64,000 bases of DNA from NCBI GenBank assembly GCA_029891345.1, contig CM057005.1, positions 62,513,760-62,577,759 of the forward strand, given 5' to 3'. Within the stretch, counting starts at the first letter, position 1. Each line of letters starts with the position of its first letter. Below are positions 11,513 to 24,394 of the stretch, one piece after another. The position numbers and the translations under genes are program-made. The notes beneath the pieces were generated by a model, which saw only the letters and a program-made list of their open reading frames with translations, made no database searches and had not been told where the DNA came from. The stretch is from Dryococelus australis (Eukaryota; Arthropoda; Insecta; Phasmatodea; Phasmatidae).

Positions 11513-12254
11513 TTGATATTTGACCCTTGAGCTTGAACCTGACCCCGGTGACCTCTAACCCAATAAACCCAAAATCCCGAAAAAAATTATTTAAAAATGT
11601 ATAATTAAAACATTCATTAAAAATAGCTTTAAAAAGTTTATAAAAATTTGTTATAAAAATTGCATAAAAATGTATAAACATTATAATGAATAATTGTTTG
11701 TTAAAAATTGTAAAAAATAATAATAATTTAACAATCGTTTAAAAATTTATAAACAATATTATTACAAAAATGTATTACAAAATCGTTTAAATTTTCATGA
11801 AAAAATTAATTTAAAAACTTGCATCTCTGGAGGTCCACCCACACCACGCCCAGCAGATGACTGACTCCCTCATCCCACTCCCCTCATCTATGCTCATTCC
11901 GCCATCTGGATTTTTTGGTTCGTCATTTGTTTATACATTACCGGAGGCCGCCATCTTGGTAGGCATGTTCGATTCCATATTGGTAAGCATAATTTGTTTG
12001 GAAGGCTGCCATCTTGGTAGGTATATTCGATGCCATATTAGTAAGCTTCATTTGTTTCGGAGTTTGTTAAAAATGAATTACTGAAATTTAACAAAAATGA
12101 TTTAAAAATTATTGAAAATGTATTTTTTAATTATTAAAAAAATTATTAAAAAACTTAACTTTCTAGAAGTCACCCCTCACCCATACCAAATCCACCATAT
12201 TGGTAGGTGACCGTCATCTTGGTAGGCGACCATCATCTTGGTGGACATCATCCA

Positions 12255-12935
12255 TCCGCCATATTAGATGCAGACGACCTTTACCCCATCATATTGAATG
12301 TACTTGAAAACAAAATCTCGAGAAAAGGACATAAAAGTCAACAAGCATATGATGTTACAGACTACTGCTGCCATATTAGCTCAGGCTAACTTTACCTTGA
12401 CCTCATGACCTTGAATGACCTTGAAAACAACAACTCGAGAAAAAAGTCATAAAACTCAACAAGCATATTAACCTTGACCCCCATGTACTTGGATAACTTT
12501 GAAAACAAAAACTCGAGAGAAATTACATAAAAGTCAACAAGCATATTTAATTACTAATTAATACTGCCATATTAGATGCAGACTACCTTGACCTTAACCC
12601 CATGACCTTGAATGACCTCGAAAATAAAACCCGAGAAGAAATACATAAAAGTCAGCAAGCATAAAACATTTAAGACTATTATCGCCATATTAGATGCAGA
12701 CTACCTTGACCTTGACCCTGTGACCTTGAAAACAAAACCCGAGAAAAAATACATAAAAGTCAGCAAGCATAATTCATGACATACTACCACCGCAATATTA
12801 GCTGCATACTACCTCGACCATGAGTCCATAACCTTAAATGACCTTGAAAACAAAAACCCGAGATTAAATACATAAAAGTCAGCAAGCATAATTCATTACA
12901 GACTACTACCGCCTTATTAAATGCATACTACCTTC
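12255..12935. repeat. Tandem repeat, units of about 105-125 bp, with TGACCTTGA motifs
   Basis: Six to seven diverged units begin near 12258, 12369, 12476 (partial), 12565, 12683, 12794 and 12910. Each has GCCATATTAGATGCAGACTA, then TTGACC/TGACCTTGA words, then AAAACCCGAGAAAAAATAC and AAAAGTCARCAAGCATA. TGACCTTGA (TCAAGGTCA reversed) occurs exactly six times between 12394 and 12850. Related sequence with CATCTTGGTAGG words extends left to about 11.4 kb and may be a decayed part of the same array. Confidence 0.85.
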
Positions 12936-14400
12936 AACAAATAAACACAACAAACTTACAGTTACAACATTAAAATAAAAGGTAAAATAACAATAATAAC
13001 ATATCACCGTTACATACTGCAAACCCACATTTATTACTAATTAAAAACAACTTCTACGTGACCCAAAATACTCATGTTACCTATACTACTAACCAGCTTT
13101 CTATACAACAAAATCTGATCACCGATCTCAAACTTAATCTTCCTCCTTGAAAACATCACTGGAGTAGATAGAGTACACACTAATAACAGCAGCATTACTT
13201 ACAACACCTTCATGAACCGGAAGATTCTTCCAAGATACACTATCATGTGGATATATTTCACCCATACAAATAAACTAATAGTATTACACCATTAATACAT
13301 TGTGCGGACACCAACCAACCAATCAACGTGTTACCACATGATTGCAGCTGACCAATCACATGCAAGTATTGAGACATCTCACACAGGCAGTTAGGCAGTC
13401 TTTAGATGCTAGTTCCTTGATCACATTACCATGTAGTTATATCTTCATCTGTTTCTTCCAAACAAGATCTTCGCTCACCTATAAATCATGGTCACACTTA
13501 AAGTGGACAACCGACTCCTGTTGTCAGACCGACCCCTCACAAAATTGACCCATTGACCCATGACCCACGACCCATTGGCCCACTGACCCATGATTGCGGA
13601 GGAGGTGGAAAATGGAGGTGGATGTGGAGGTGGACGTGGATGTAAATTTGGATGTGGATGTGAAGGTGGAGGCATAGGCGTAGGCGGAGGTGAATGTGGA
13701 GACAAAGACGGAGCTGATTGTAGCCACAGAGAACCATTACTACAAGTTTTAGAATGTCTTTTCATATGTCACTCCATGCAAAACTACCTCTGGCAGAAAT
13801 CACACTGAAACGACATTCTTGAAGTTTTCATTCAGCAGGTATTCGAAAAGGACACCCTCTCATACCAACGTATATTTTGAACATAGGTGAAAACTCGATC
13901 GAAAAACCGACACTGTTGACAACCAGTTAGCGATTATGCAGGTCGCAGCTTCGTGGTCGTCGAGGTCCAAGACCTTTACAAAACTGAGTAGCTTGGTGTT
14001 AAACCAAACTGAAGGATGCTGTTGGTTAGTAATAGGCTAACGATTTTCTTATGCACAACATTTGTCTTGTTGTAGGCCCGTAATTACGTGTGTTACTTTC
14101 AAAGGAAGTTAGGAATCGAAATTAAAATGTACTATTGTTTATCGTTTATTTTGTTGCATTCTGTTACAGGTATTACGCCAAGGGATTCCCATCCTGCCCT
14201 TCATGCCACCATCCCATGAACTATGCATACAAGTGCTCTGAACTGACTATACAGGTTGTTCGAAGAGGCCACCAAATGTTTTACGCCACACAGCACAAGG
14301 TCAGACAAGACGACATTATTCTTAGGTTTAAACAATCCTCTCTCACAAAGAAGAAACGCAACCTTTAAGATTGATATGAGAAAGACGTGTCAGTAAAGTA
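12936..14400. other. No gene recognised; G-rich minisatellite inside
   Basis: AT-rich to about 13.5 kb, then a G-rich plus-strand stretch (13595-13700) of GGAGGTGGATGT-like words preceded by GACCCATGACCCA repeats (13545-13590). Long frames on both strands here (poly-Gly or Pro/His/Thr-rich) come from the repeat and are not called as genes. Confidence 0.6.
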
Positions 14401-14404
14401 TTAC

Positions 14405-15457
14405 TTACCGAAGAAAGTTGACAACAATGCACATAACTAAGTTCGGGTTTGCAAAGAAACATTTCTATCAGTGTTCAAAATAGGCAAACGAAGGGTTGAA
14501 GTGGTTTGTAAGAGGAACTTCAGTACTGGAAAAAGCACCTGAGGAGAATCGAGGGTGTGATGTACGGGGTTCCAAATATGTTGATAATAAAGCAGCAGTT
14601 AGGGCTTTTATAGAAAAGCTACAGCCTGTTCAGTTACATTACAATCGGGGCAAGAACACCACGAAACAGTATATTCCTAGTGAACTGACAACCATGAGCC
14701 AGTGGAAAAGTGATTGTTCTGAAACAGCTAAACATCTGCATGTCAAATACGATTACTTTCGTGCCATATTCGATAATGATTATAACATAAGTTTTGCTAG
14801 TCCAGCAACAGATTGTTGCTCAACCTGTATACAGCTTGAGGAAAGACTGGAAAACGCCGTGGATTTAGATGCAAAAAGAAGGTTGACCGCACAGTTAAAT
14901 GTACACAAGCTAAAGGCTGAACAATTTTACAAATTGTTAAAAACCAAACAAGAGGGTGTGCTTAACATTTCGTATAATTGTCAAAAGAACCAGGTCCTTC
15001 CAAAGTTACCTGACCAAAAGACATACTGTTCAAGGCAATTGTAGATACACAACTTCACTGTCCCTGTTGGTACGTCTAAAGATGCACAAACTGTTGACAA
15101 CACCTCCATCTATCATTGGCTTGAAAGTGAGCACAAGGAAGGCTCAAATGAAATAGTTTCTTGCATCTTTCACTGTTTAAATGGAATAAATTTGACAGAT
15201 ATCCACACTCTTCAGCTTTTTGCTGATGGTGTGGTGGTCAAAATAAGAACCAGATAGTTTTAGGAATGTTATACAAGTGGTTCAACAGTGAGGCACCTCT
15301 GCGTATTACAAAGATTGAGTGTATCTACCCTATCGTTGGCCATTCATTTGTACCTCCGGATAGGGTATTTGGTCGTCTTGATAAACATATTCACAAACAA
15401 TCTGTGCTAATAGCACCAGAAGAGTACATAGAAATCTTCAAATGTGAAGAACTGTGA
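14405..15457 (+). pseudogene. Insect repeat-family ORF (DUF7869-like), broken
   Basis: The frame starts near VCKETFLSVFKIGKRRVEVV and runs through AVRAFIEKLQPVQLHYNRGK, SPATDCCSTCIQLEERLENA and KAEQFYKLLKT. It then shifts to LFADG, and shifts again to LGMLYKWFNSEAPLRITKIE and PIVGHSFVPPDRVFGRLDKH, ending EEYIEIFKCEEL. This series of blocks is familiar from a multi-copy uncharacterised insect family with a predicted nuclease-like fold, often thought to be transposon-borne; the family name is from memory and uncertain. At least three lesions are visible: a shift and stop near 14505, a shift near 15040, and a one-base loss around 15230 in a Gly-rich block after the conserved Asp. A Cys/His-rich frame at 14170-14280 may be an upstream part. 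Confidence 0.65.
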
Positions 15458-15539
15458 TTGAAATGTCAACAACAATTGGCAAGATGGCCACCACAGACTG
15501 ACTAAAGGTTGTGTCGTTCCGTATTTAAGGTTGTTTTGG

Positions 15540-16470
15540 CTTGGGATAGAAAATATAATTAGGGGTTTGAAGAGCAGTAAGGCAGGGGGTCCAGATGGGA
15601 TAGGAAAAATAGCACTAAAGTTTGGTGGCAGGGAATTGGTGAAATATTTAGAAGTGCTCTTTTAAAGGTCCTTAGGAGAGGGTAAGTTACCACAAGATTG
15701 GAAGGATGCTATGGTGGTACCTATACACAAGCAAGGAGAGGATAGAGGGAGGCCTGGCAGCTACAGACTGGTGAGTCTCACATCAAGTACAGGAAAAGTA
15801 ATGGAGAGGCTGGTGGTGCAGTATGTGGTTAGGGATATGAACAATAGGAATTCGTTGGAGGAGTCCCAATATGGTTTCAGGAGGGAATACACATGTGAGA
15901 CTCAGCTGGCTGGGTTATTAGAGAATCTGGTGCAGGTAGTTGATGAGGGGGAGCAAGTGGATGCTATCTTCATATATTTTGAGAAGACATTTGATAAGGT
16001 GCCCCATGGGACATTGATGAGGATAGTGGAGGTGCTGATACCGGACAGGAGGGTAGTGGAATGAATATGGGACTTTCTCAGGGCGCGAAGGCAGAGGGTG
16101 AAAGTGGTGGAGGCAATATTGGAGGAAGAGGAGGTTACATCAGGGGTACCACAGGGAAGCGTGCTGGGTCCTTTGTTATTTACCATAATGGTAAATGATA
16201 TGCGTTTGGGGATTAGGAGAAAAATAAGATTATTTGCAGACGATTGTGTTGTGTGTGCTGAAGTGGGAAGGGGGGGGGGGGGCGGAAATTTGCAGCGGAC
16301 ATTGATAAGATACGGCTGTGGACCAGGAAAAATAAAATGAAGATAAATGTAAGAAAAACTAAGGTAGTGAGGTTCACAAGGAAGAAGTTGATAAGCAGGG
16401 ACATGTACAGATGGGAGGGACAAGCGATAGAAGAAGCAGTAGAATATAAGTATCTAGGAATTGTGATGTG
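15540..16470 (+). pseudogene. LINE reverse transcriptase fragment, 5'-truncated and broken
   Basis: The frames follow the order of non-LTR reverse transcriptase: SSKAGGPDGIGK; PQDWKDAMVVPIHKQGEDRG; SYRLVSLTSSTGKVMERLV; SQYGFRREYTCETQLA; IFIYFEKTFDKVPHG; TSGVPQGSVLGPLLFTIMVN; and LFADDCVV (the catalytic FADD box). The block FIYFEKTFD has Tyr where the first catalytic Asp of motif A is expected. A stop after LEVLF, a stop in the motif A-B linker (16062-16064) and a poly-G run at 16270-16282 further break it. The order of blocks suggests a CR1/Jockey-side LINE, but I cannot place the clade. Homology fades after about 16.47 kb. Confidence 0.8.
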
Positions 16471-19400
16471 ATGACACACGGATTTCGTAACTATGGGCTA
16501 CACCCTGTTTTCTATGGAATGTTATTGACTCTCTGTGGTGGAGCGGGCGGTTTCCCGAGTGAGTTATGGTGTAATCATTGTGAATTATATTTATAAATGC
16601 TCCCATTTATTAGTAATGCCCCAGGAACTGCTCGTCAATTCACACTTCCTGCGGAAATTTGATTCCCCATCTTTTGAAACCACTTGGAGACACGTCGCAC
16701 TCCAGATTCGGCCATGGGGCCCGTCGACATCGTGCGCATCAGAGAGTCGTGGGAATAAGCGGCTTCGCTTACCCCAGTGTTCCCTCCAATGGCTGTTACA
16801 TTCAACGAGACACACTCGTTTAGGTCACACATCCATTCATCACGAGAGTTACCCCTTGTGATGAATGTTAAATATTATGGCCTGCAGCCACGAGTTACAG
16901 GGCGGCAAGAAAAGTGTAATGCCGTTCTTGTCGACCTGCACTGATCGAGTCAGCGACCTAATGTCGATCGGTCGAGTGTTGCTGTGTGGTTGATGGGTCT
17001 GCGATGGAACAAATGGGCACAAGGGATACGTGGACGTCAGGAACACGTAAAATGTAAAGAGAGGGAATAACTAAAACGGGATTTGAATTTATTTACGAGA
17101 AACCATTTACCATATTGACATTAAATATGTATAAAGGAGATGAAGTCATATTGGAAACAAATCTCTCGAGTCATTGTCAGTGTTAGGAATTTAAATATAA
17201 ATGCCAGCAAATAATTATATATTTGTGGCTCAGGAACATGTGAACATTACCTTCCCAAAATTCAGCTAGGCTGCTGGTCGCCATTTTGTTCGACTCATTA
17301 CTGATACGCAACGTGCTATACATTACACGAAAATTGTAGCACGCTTGTTATACTTTATTTAATAATTTATTCAGAAAATAGTTTGCCACAAATCCTGATA
17401 TATGAGCACTATATCTAAAACACGTGCTTAATGTCGCACATGACCCCATTCTGGTCCGCAGTACACACATTTACGATCAGTAGTTTTATGAGGAAATTAT
17501 TTGATTGCACAACTAACACAAGCGAATAATAAACTAGTAAAACTTCCCACATGAATTGTAATATATATTTATTTATTCATCAGCTTCTTTATTAAAAATG
17601 AAATGCTTTGAATGTGATCTTTCTCTCAGCGTCATTCTAATGTAAACACAATGTTTTGGCTTACTGTCAACATGGCGACTAGAGTCCATAGTAAATGCAA
17701 CTATCTCCATTAGCTTAACTATGTCACAACATGCCATCTCCTGTATACTCCTACCTCCATGGCATAGCCACCCCCTGGTACTTACAACTGGTATTTAGGT
17801 TATGCCGTTTTGTGAAATCGTATGAAAGTTATTATTATACTCGAGATACAGTATCCTCCTAATTTAAAGAATAGTTAATGGTAATGTTTTCTTTAGAGGA
17901 AGAGATTATTGAATTAGCTTTAATGAACCATTCAGATTTATTGTTGTAAAAGCCAAATTTTGGTATCGGCTTCCCCTCGTATAAATTTCCACGAGTTTTT
18001 TTTAAACGTTTACACAAGCACTGACGAAAAATAATTAATTAGGTGTACAGTGTCCATTTTCCCACGTTATTTCGGCTTTTTCCCGCTTGTTTATCGAGTC
18101 ATTAAGCACAATTCTTAATTCTTCAGTCCTTAATTGTAAACCCACCTTTATCGCCTACTGCTTATGGCTTGTAGAATTAACTTAAAATTGACATAAAAAA
18201 CCTTGTAATAATTTCATTTCGAATTCGATTAAATATTTTTCCTTAAAAATTGTTTTGAACACTTTCGGCAAAAATCAGCAAATTAAGATGAATTTTCCAA
18301 TAAAAGTACATAGTTTGCTATTAAGTGAGAACACAGCTTTGTTCTTTGCTACACTTACCTTAAGTGCAGTTTTTTGGGGAAATTCTCTATTCGAGCTTCG
18401 ATTCATCATGGTACTACACCTGCAAACATGGCCGATTAACATTCACATGTTGTATTGCTTATAATTTATTGCTATGTACCTGTCATTTGAATTTTGAGTT
18501 CTAACCGAATGTTAAAACAGAAGTGTAGTGGTGATTATCATGGACTAAGTTTATTGTGAGTAACATGAAGTGATTTATTTTTAATTGAATGAGTTTCTCA
18601 AACGAAAATATTGACAAGATGTGTAGGTTAAAACCTCTCCTTGTCACTGTAAAGGGGTGATGTAATTAATTACTGGGTGAAATAGCATATTATTTGTTAA
18701 TGATGTAAGTTATTCTAGAGTTTAAGAGTTGCTGGTATTGTGAACGAGACCTGCGGCATGGATTATCACACTGATTTACCTGCTTGGCACTTTTTTATTT
18801 GTTTCATAGTGTTGTATCAACTATGTTTGAAGCCGGCAATTACTGTGTGATCCTTCGCACTCGCTATCACTCAGACTCTGTGTAGCAAAGTATTGAAAGA
18901 ATTAGCCTGGATTAATTTTTTGTAGCTTATTGGTGGTCAGTACAATATTCAAACATTTGCAAGCTATGAGTAAACAAAATCCAATAAGTTAATTTTATGA
19001 TATTGCTAGTGAGCTTACTTTCTTCTACAAGAGTACTAGTGTTCTTAGGGCCTGTCTACAATCTACATAGCGCACATAACATTCATAGCCTAATGAATTA
19101 AGGATCTGTATTTGAGATAGTAACGACCACTAGTTTTTGGCGTGACTTGCTTGGCGTTGTTTGCGTGACTTGGCATTAAGATGGTCATCTCTGAGTATCT
19201 TATACCAAGTTTTTAACATCTGCCAATGAAAATGTGAAACGTCATAAAAATTGCTGTTGCCAACTTATGCATATAAAAATTCTTACGCTGGAATAATTAT
19301 TTACTATTTTTTTTGGCTCTTTCTAATTAGTTAGAAAATGCATTTTTCTTTCACGTTAACACCAATTGTAGACAGACGATTTTGCTTGTTATGCATTGTA

Positions 19401-22400
19401 AGTAATGTTATTTAAGCCAAGTTGACTGTGGATGAGGCCTTAGCTTAGATGGTAGGTAAGTCTTAACATCTCGTTGATATCCCAAGTATCGTAGAACGGT
19501 AATTATCCAGGCTTTTCCAGAGTAAAAAAAAAAACCCAAAAATGGTATATATCAACATTACTTATCACACAGAACACGAATTTTCTAGGGGCAATACAAT
19601 ATTCACATTACATACTACCAAATGTTATAGTGGGGAGGGCTATGAAGATTAGGGAATTTGTGGGGTGAAACAAGTCAAATGTATGTAAATTACATGTCAT
19701 TTGGGTTCTTCAACTACGTGAAACCCAAGAAAACTTAACCTAACTCAACCTAAGTTCACAATATTTAAATACCATAGGAGAGAGTTCCGAAACGAGATAG
19801 TGTGTTAGCAAAAGTATAACAAGTAAGCTCGCGTCAGTTCATCCATCCCCTGTGATTCACCTATTGTGACGTTAGGTTTAATTTGGTTAGGTCTTCTGCA
19901 TTTGGCAAGGCTAGGCAGCAGCAGTATGCAAGCCTTTCAATACAATACTACACAGTAAAATTCACTAAACTTACTTTCCACACAAAAACTTAGAGTATAA
20001 ATTATGTTACCCATTTAAGCAGTGAATATAGTTTCTTGGTGATGAATTGCTAATAACCACATGTAGGACACGTTTACCTTCTATTCTAATGTGTCAAAAA
20101 ACTCTACACCAACACTCGTTATTTCTGCACCATAATTATTCACATGAACATAATTGCAAAAAAACATTATATTTGTCACGTCAAATGGAAATAATCACAA
20201 CGAAATACGCTTAATAGCACTCGTAAATCATAAGCCTTTGTACGGTTAAATTTACATGGTATACTGCACTTCCTCATGCTACTAACATACAACTGTTGCA
20301 TGAAAAAGGTAAATATTAAACCGGAATACCACAATCAATGCACATTTGTTTCCTGTCTCTGTGCATTGTTGTACAACAAATGTATCATGGCAATATAATG
20401 GGAACGTCTTTTTTGATAATATAAGCTTACCAAGTATATGTATACGTTTTCAAGTACCGTACTTCCATGTTACATAGTAGAATCCTCTCTTGAATATAGA
20501 CAAGGAAAACCTTGAAAAATTCTTTGGAATTAAATGATATTCCGGCACTGCTTAGTTAGTTACAGTGGTTTATAGCTGTATAAACTTAGTGTGTTGCATA
20601 AATATACCTTGTGAAGCATGTTTTGTGAATTAAGGTTTCATTTCCAAAGGTATTCTCAAATTTAATACATTCAGTGACCAGATAGAAATATATTTGACAT
20701 AAATTTTACATGTTTTACCGCAAAAACAACCCAATCTTCATAACCCTCCTCACAAACATTTTTCATGGTACATACTGTTAATACATGTGAAGCCCCAATA
20801 AAATTCCTATTTAGTGCGATGACGCCGTCGGGTGGGACACAAGACGAACGGGGACACAATAAACTTACGGTAGGTGGGCGTCAGCTGTGTTTCCCAGCCA
20901 CCACACTGTGAGACTCAGGGTTCTGTGTGTCCGTCTCACCCGAGCGTACTTACAAAACACTTTGCATTACTAAACATTTTAACACTGAAAAATGCAAGAG
21001 GTAGCTGTCACTACAACAAAATACTTTATGCACTGTTAGACTTGCTTTTATTTTGCCACTCTTACAAAATCGTCCCAGAAAACTCGGATGTATCTAGCTA
21101 ACTCCGTCAGGTGCTGCTCTAGCTCGCAATTTATCTAGCGCACTCCTAGATAGATAGCTTCTCCTTGGTGTTAAAGAACACAGTTTCCACAAGGAAAGGG
21201 GACTACAGCCGCTAGGGCCACTGGATGAGATTCGTAGCGGATCACGTGGTGAAGGTGAAATTGCAGTATTTTTCCGTAAAACTGCAAATTATTGTCAGAC
21301 AAATTTGGTGTTAGGAAGAAAATTCCCCTGATGATTTAATCATTGATAGACTTGTAGCGCGCCTGATGGTGGGAAAATCAAACATGAAAGGGACCGCGTG
21401 GTTATACATACAGAGCATCAATCACATGAAAATACACGGAACCCTTAATGAAATATTACATAGAACCCTGAAATTAATTATGGCGCACATGATATTACAC
21501 AAATAAACCCTCACAGTGCATGGATGGTGCAGATATTGACATGGCGGCTGTTAACCACGTGGTCGCAAATGATGTTGCTATAAAACAATTAGACATGAAA
21601 AATACCCTTGAATACATACATAGGAATAAAGCCCTAAATATTGCACTCGGCAATTAAACAGAAATTACACTGGAACACCTTTAGTGTAGGCGGATGTCTC
21701 CTGATTCATTGATGCGCGGGCCGTGTGGCCTCTCCAACATCTTTCCTCCTTTCTTCTTATTTGAATTTAAAAAGCCACGAGGGTGCAAATTATTAGATTA
21801 ATCAGAAGCATAATGCTGGGGAAATGTCTGGCTAAACGTACTGAAGGCTAAGGTTAACCGGTATTCTAAAAGTGAGCTAATGTAATCTACATCAGTACAA
21901 AAAGTTTGAAGTGCGTACGTGACAGCGTCTTACCTCGTCAGCTCTCCTCGACTGCCTACAGGGTTCACACAAGCGGAAGTGCTATGCACGCAGAGTAAAA
22001 CTTTTATCTTATAAAGGAAATGGCACATAAATAATTTAAATAAAAATTAACATTGAACATTTAAATTGTGAATATTCTGTATTCATTAAATGTTTTTTTA
22101 TGACTGTTCATGCCGGAATAGCAACGTTCTTACTTTTTGCGCAGCGCATATTTTGAATTTATAACCAAACATTGGGTAACATTGTGAAACATACATTTTT
22201 AACACTTAAAAGCACTGGGAACCAGAAATAAAACAAGATACATGGTTAGAAAGTTGTTTGCAATAACAGTGTGCAAAGTGCTATTTTTTTACATGATGGG
22301 TATAAGTACGATACCTTCATTTTCTCATAAGATATTGGTTTACTAAATTCTGTTTCTCTAAGAACTTATCGTAATATCCCACATAATATGCTTTTGGGAC

Positions 22401-23472
22401 TTCGCCTTTAAGGACTTGTACAGCCTTTATTATTTGAGATGGACCATACGTGTCATATTTCAAATTTTTTCGTTTCATTTCAACACTCCCCTTGGCACAG
22501 TTTGGTCACATGTTTCCGAAACACGTGTGTGTGTGCGTGTGCTTGCTTGCATGTGTGTACAAACCACATCATCCATTCAAACCGTTCACGTTTGCATGGC
22601 CTACCATAGTATTGCTTAGCTACATGCAAAATTTTTGAGAATCTGTTGAGTAGTTTCCAAAATTTCACTTAGACTATAAAAGATTTGTTTTTTATGCATT
22701 GCTATCTTCATAAATGGCAGATCAATAACCATCTCTAAATTCAATGCCTAATTATGCACTGTTAGCATACCTACCAAATTGATTCAAAATTTTTGAATGG
22801 TTGTAGAGATATGACACAGCACCCAAAAGTTTAAAATGGCCACCATTTTGAAAATAAGCACATGGCATTGTTGGATGTCCATACTAAGTACTATATGTGT
22901 AGGAAATTTGGAGCATTTTGGTTCTCACTTTTAACGCTTGTAGGGACACACAGGAAATTGATCTCATAAGCTTGTCTTACTTTCGGAAAGCAGGATAAAA
23001 ACTGTTACATTCACCATTATTGGCAGTTTCAATGTTACACTTTAAATTAGACTGATTTACATTTAATAATGTGCAGGCAATCTGGCGGTGTGATTATATC
23101 AATCAGTGTTCATGTTAAATTGTATGTAGGGAAGAACATTTTTTAGGAAGTTTGAATTCAAAAATTTTAATTAACAGTGGACCACCTTGTCTAACAAATC
23201 ATTGCAGTTTTGTAAACTTTCATATATTTACTTAATAGTCATAGATGCTTCTCGTATTACGTTTGTGGAATATACCCATATGACACCAAAGTAAAAATAT
23301 AACATTTCAAACGGAAGCTTATAGTGAAATTTAAATATGTCATGCTGTAGTAGTGTCGTGAAATGGCTTACTTATTTGTATAAATTTGACATGAATAGAA
23401 GTGGTATAGAATAATGCTGGCCTCATGTTTAATTTATGATTGTAGAATGAACGTCTGTACGACTGCAGGAAA
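16471..23472. other. Seven kilobases with no recognisable gene; upstream of CABIN1 exon 1
   Basis: AT-rich, with no exon or transposon protein recognised on either strand. More GC-rich islands at about 16.54-17.05, 20.82-20.96, 21.11-21.26 and 21.90-22.00 kb are candidate repeat ends or regulatory DNA. The CABIN1 promoter and 5' UTR exons may be in here. ATGGCG-type words at 17.27-17.70 kb are suggestive only. Confidence 0.45.
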
Positions 23473-23556
23473 ATGATACGTATTCGGGCACTAAATGAGG
23501 AGTCTTCAGATGAAAGTGGAGATGAAGAGGTACAGACAGTTACGAAGGAAGCACAG
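23473..23556 (+). CDS. CABIN1: CABIN1 coding exon 1 (start codon)
   Basis: ATG at 23473 opens 28 codons: MIRIRALN, then an acidic SSDESGDEE run and TKEAQ. The family start and the position of the TKEAQ motif fix this ATG. The donor is CAG|GTATGC at 23557, phase 0. A possible acceptor (CTGCAG at 23463-23468) sits four bases upstream of the ATG, so the exon may begin there and the 5' UTR may be in an earlier exon. Confidence 0.85.
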
Positions 23557-24358
23557 GTATGCTACACTTTTTAAATTATTATGGATTTTGAATTGCCATC
23601 AGAATGTTATTCTGAAAACTTTTTTCAAAATACACCATTATTTGTGTTTCATATCCAAGTGAAAAATTAGCAGTTTTCTTGGATTCTGATATAGCAACTT
23701 CTAGTGATGCTGGGGCTGCGGTGAGTAGTAGCCAGATTACTTGTGTAGCTACGTATTATTTTTTTAAAATAAATATTTGTTTTTTCATAGGAAAGCATCT
23801 AAAAATAAAGGCTATGTTAATGTTACCCATAAAACAATGTGTATTTTATTTTAGGAGAAACATTAAAATATTTCAATATTTTCTGCATAAGTCAATCAGA
23901 GAAGTGTAACTGGATACCTGGACAAGTCAGGGAATTTGCTAAAAGGATACTGCTAGCCAACCTGTACAACCTCATTAAGAGAAGTCCAAACCTCGCCACT
24001 AACCTGCCCTTTTAAACTTTAGTACAGGACACAAGCACAGGTGTGGTCCTCGTATTCTGGGGAGATTTATTACAGTTTCCAATTTCTTCTAAAACTTTCA
24101 CCCCCTCCTTGTTATCAGTATTTACATTGTATTGTCAAGCTAAGCTCTTCGAAAGCATTAATCGCACTATGCATTCGGTGGTTGCCAAACAGAGGGAGTC
24201 AAAGAAAATAAAGAGAGCCTTCAAAATTCTAACTAACAAGCTTAAAAGCTAGTAGATCATGTAAATAAACACATACACAACCAGCCTTGGTTCAGAAAAA
24301 AACAATCCATTATATTTTTGGACGTCTACATATTACTTTTGCATGCTTCAGTACCGCT

Positions 24359-24394
<36 letters not shown>

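Noticed and set aside
13475-13765. Pro/His/Ser/Thr-rich frames on the minus strand and a Gly/Cys-rich frame on the plus strand
   Set aside because: All three frames are open because of a G-rich minisatellite at 13595-13700; low-complexity translation, not a gene.
17640-17770. Possible CABIN1 promoter with ATGGCG words
   Set aside because: No CpG island, TATA box or first-exon donor could be tied to exon 1, which is almost 6 kb away.
19725-19755. AACCTAACTCAACCTAAG resembling insect telomere repeat TTAGG
   Set aside because: Only a few imperfect units; such words are scattered in insect intergenic DNA.
23671-23708. Candidate CABIN1 exon (AG before, GTGAGT after, reading DSDIATSSDAGAA in one frame)
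   Set aside because: In the phase required by exons 1 and 2 it contains a TAG, and exons 1 and 2 join directly in the family alignment.
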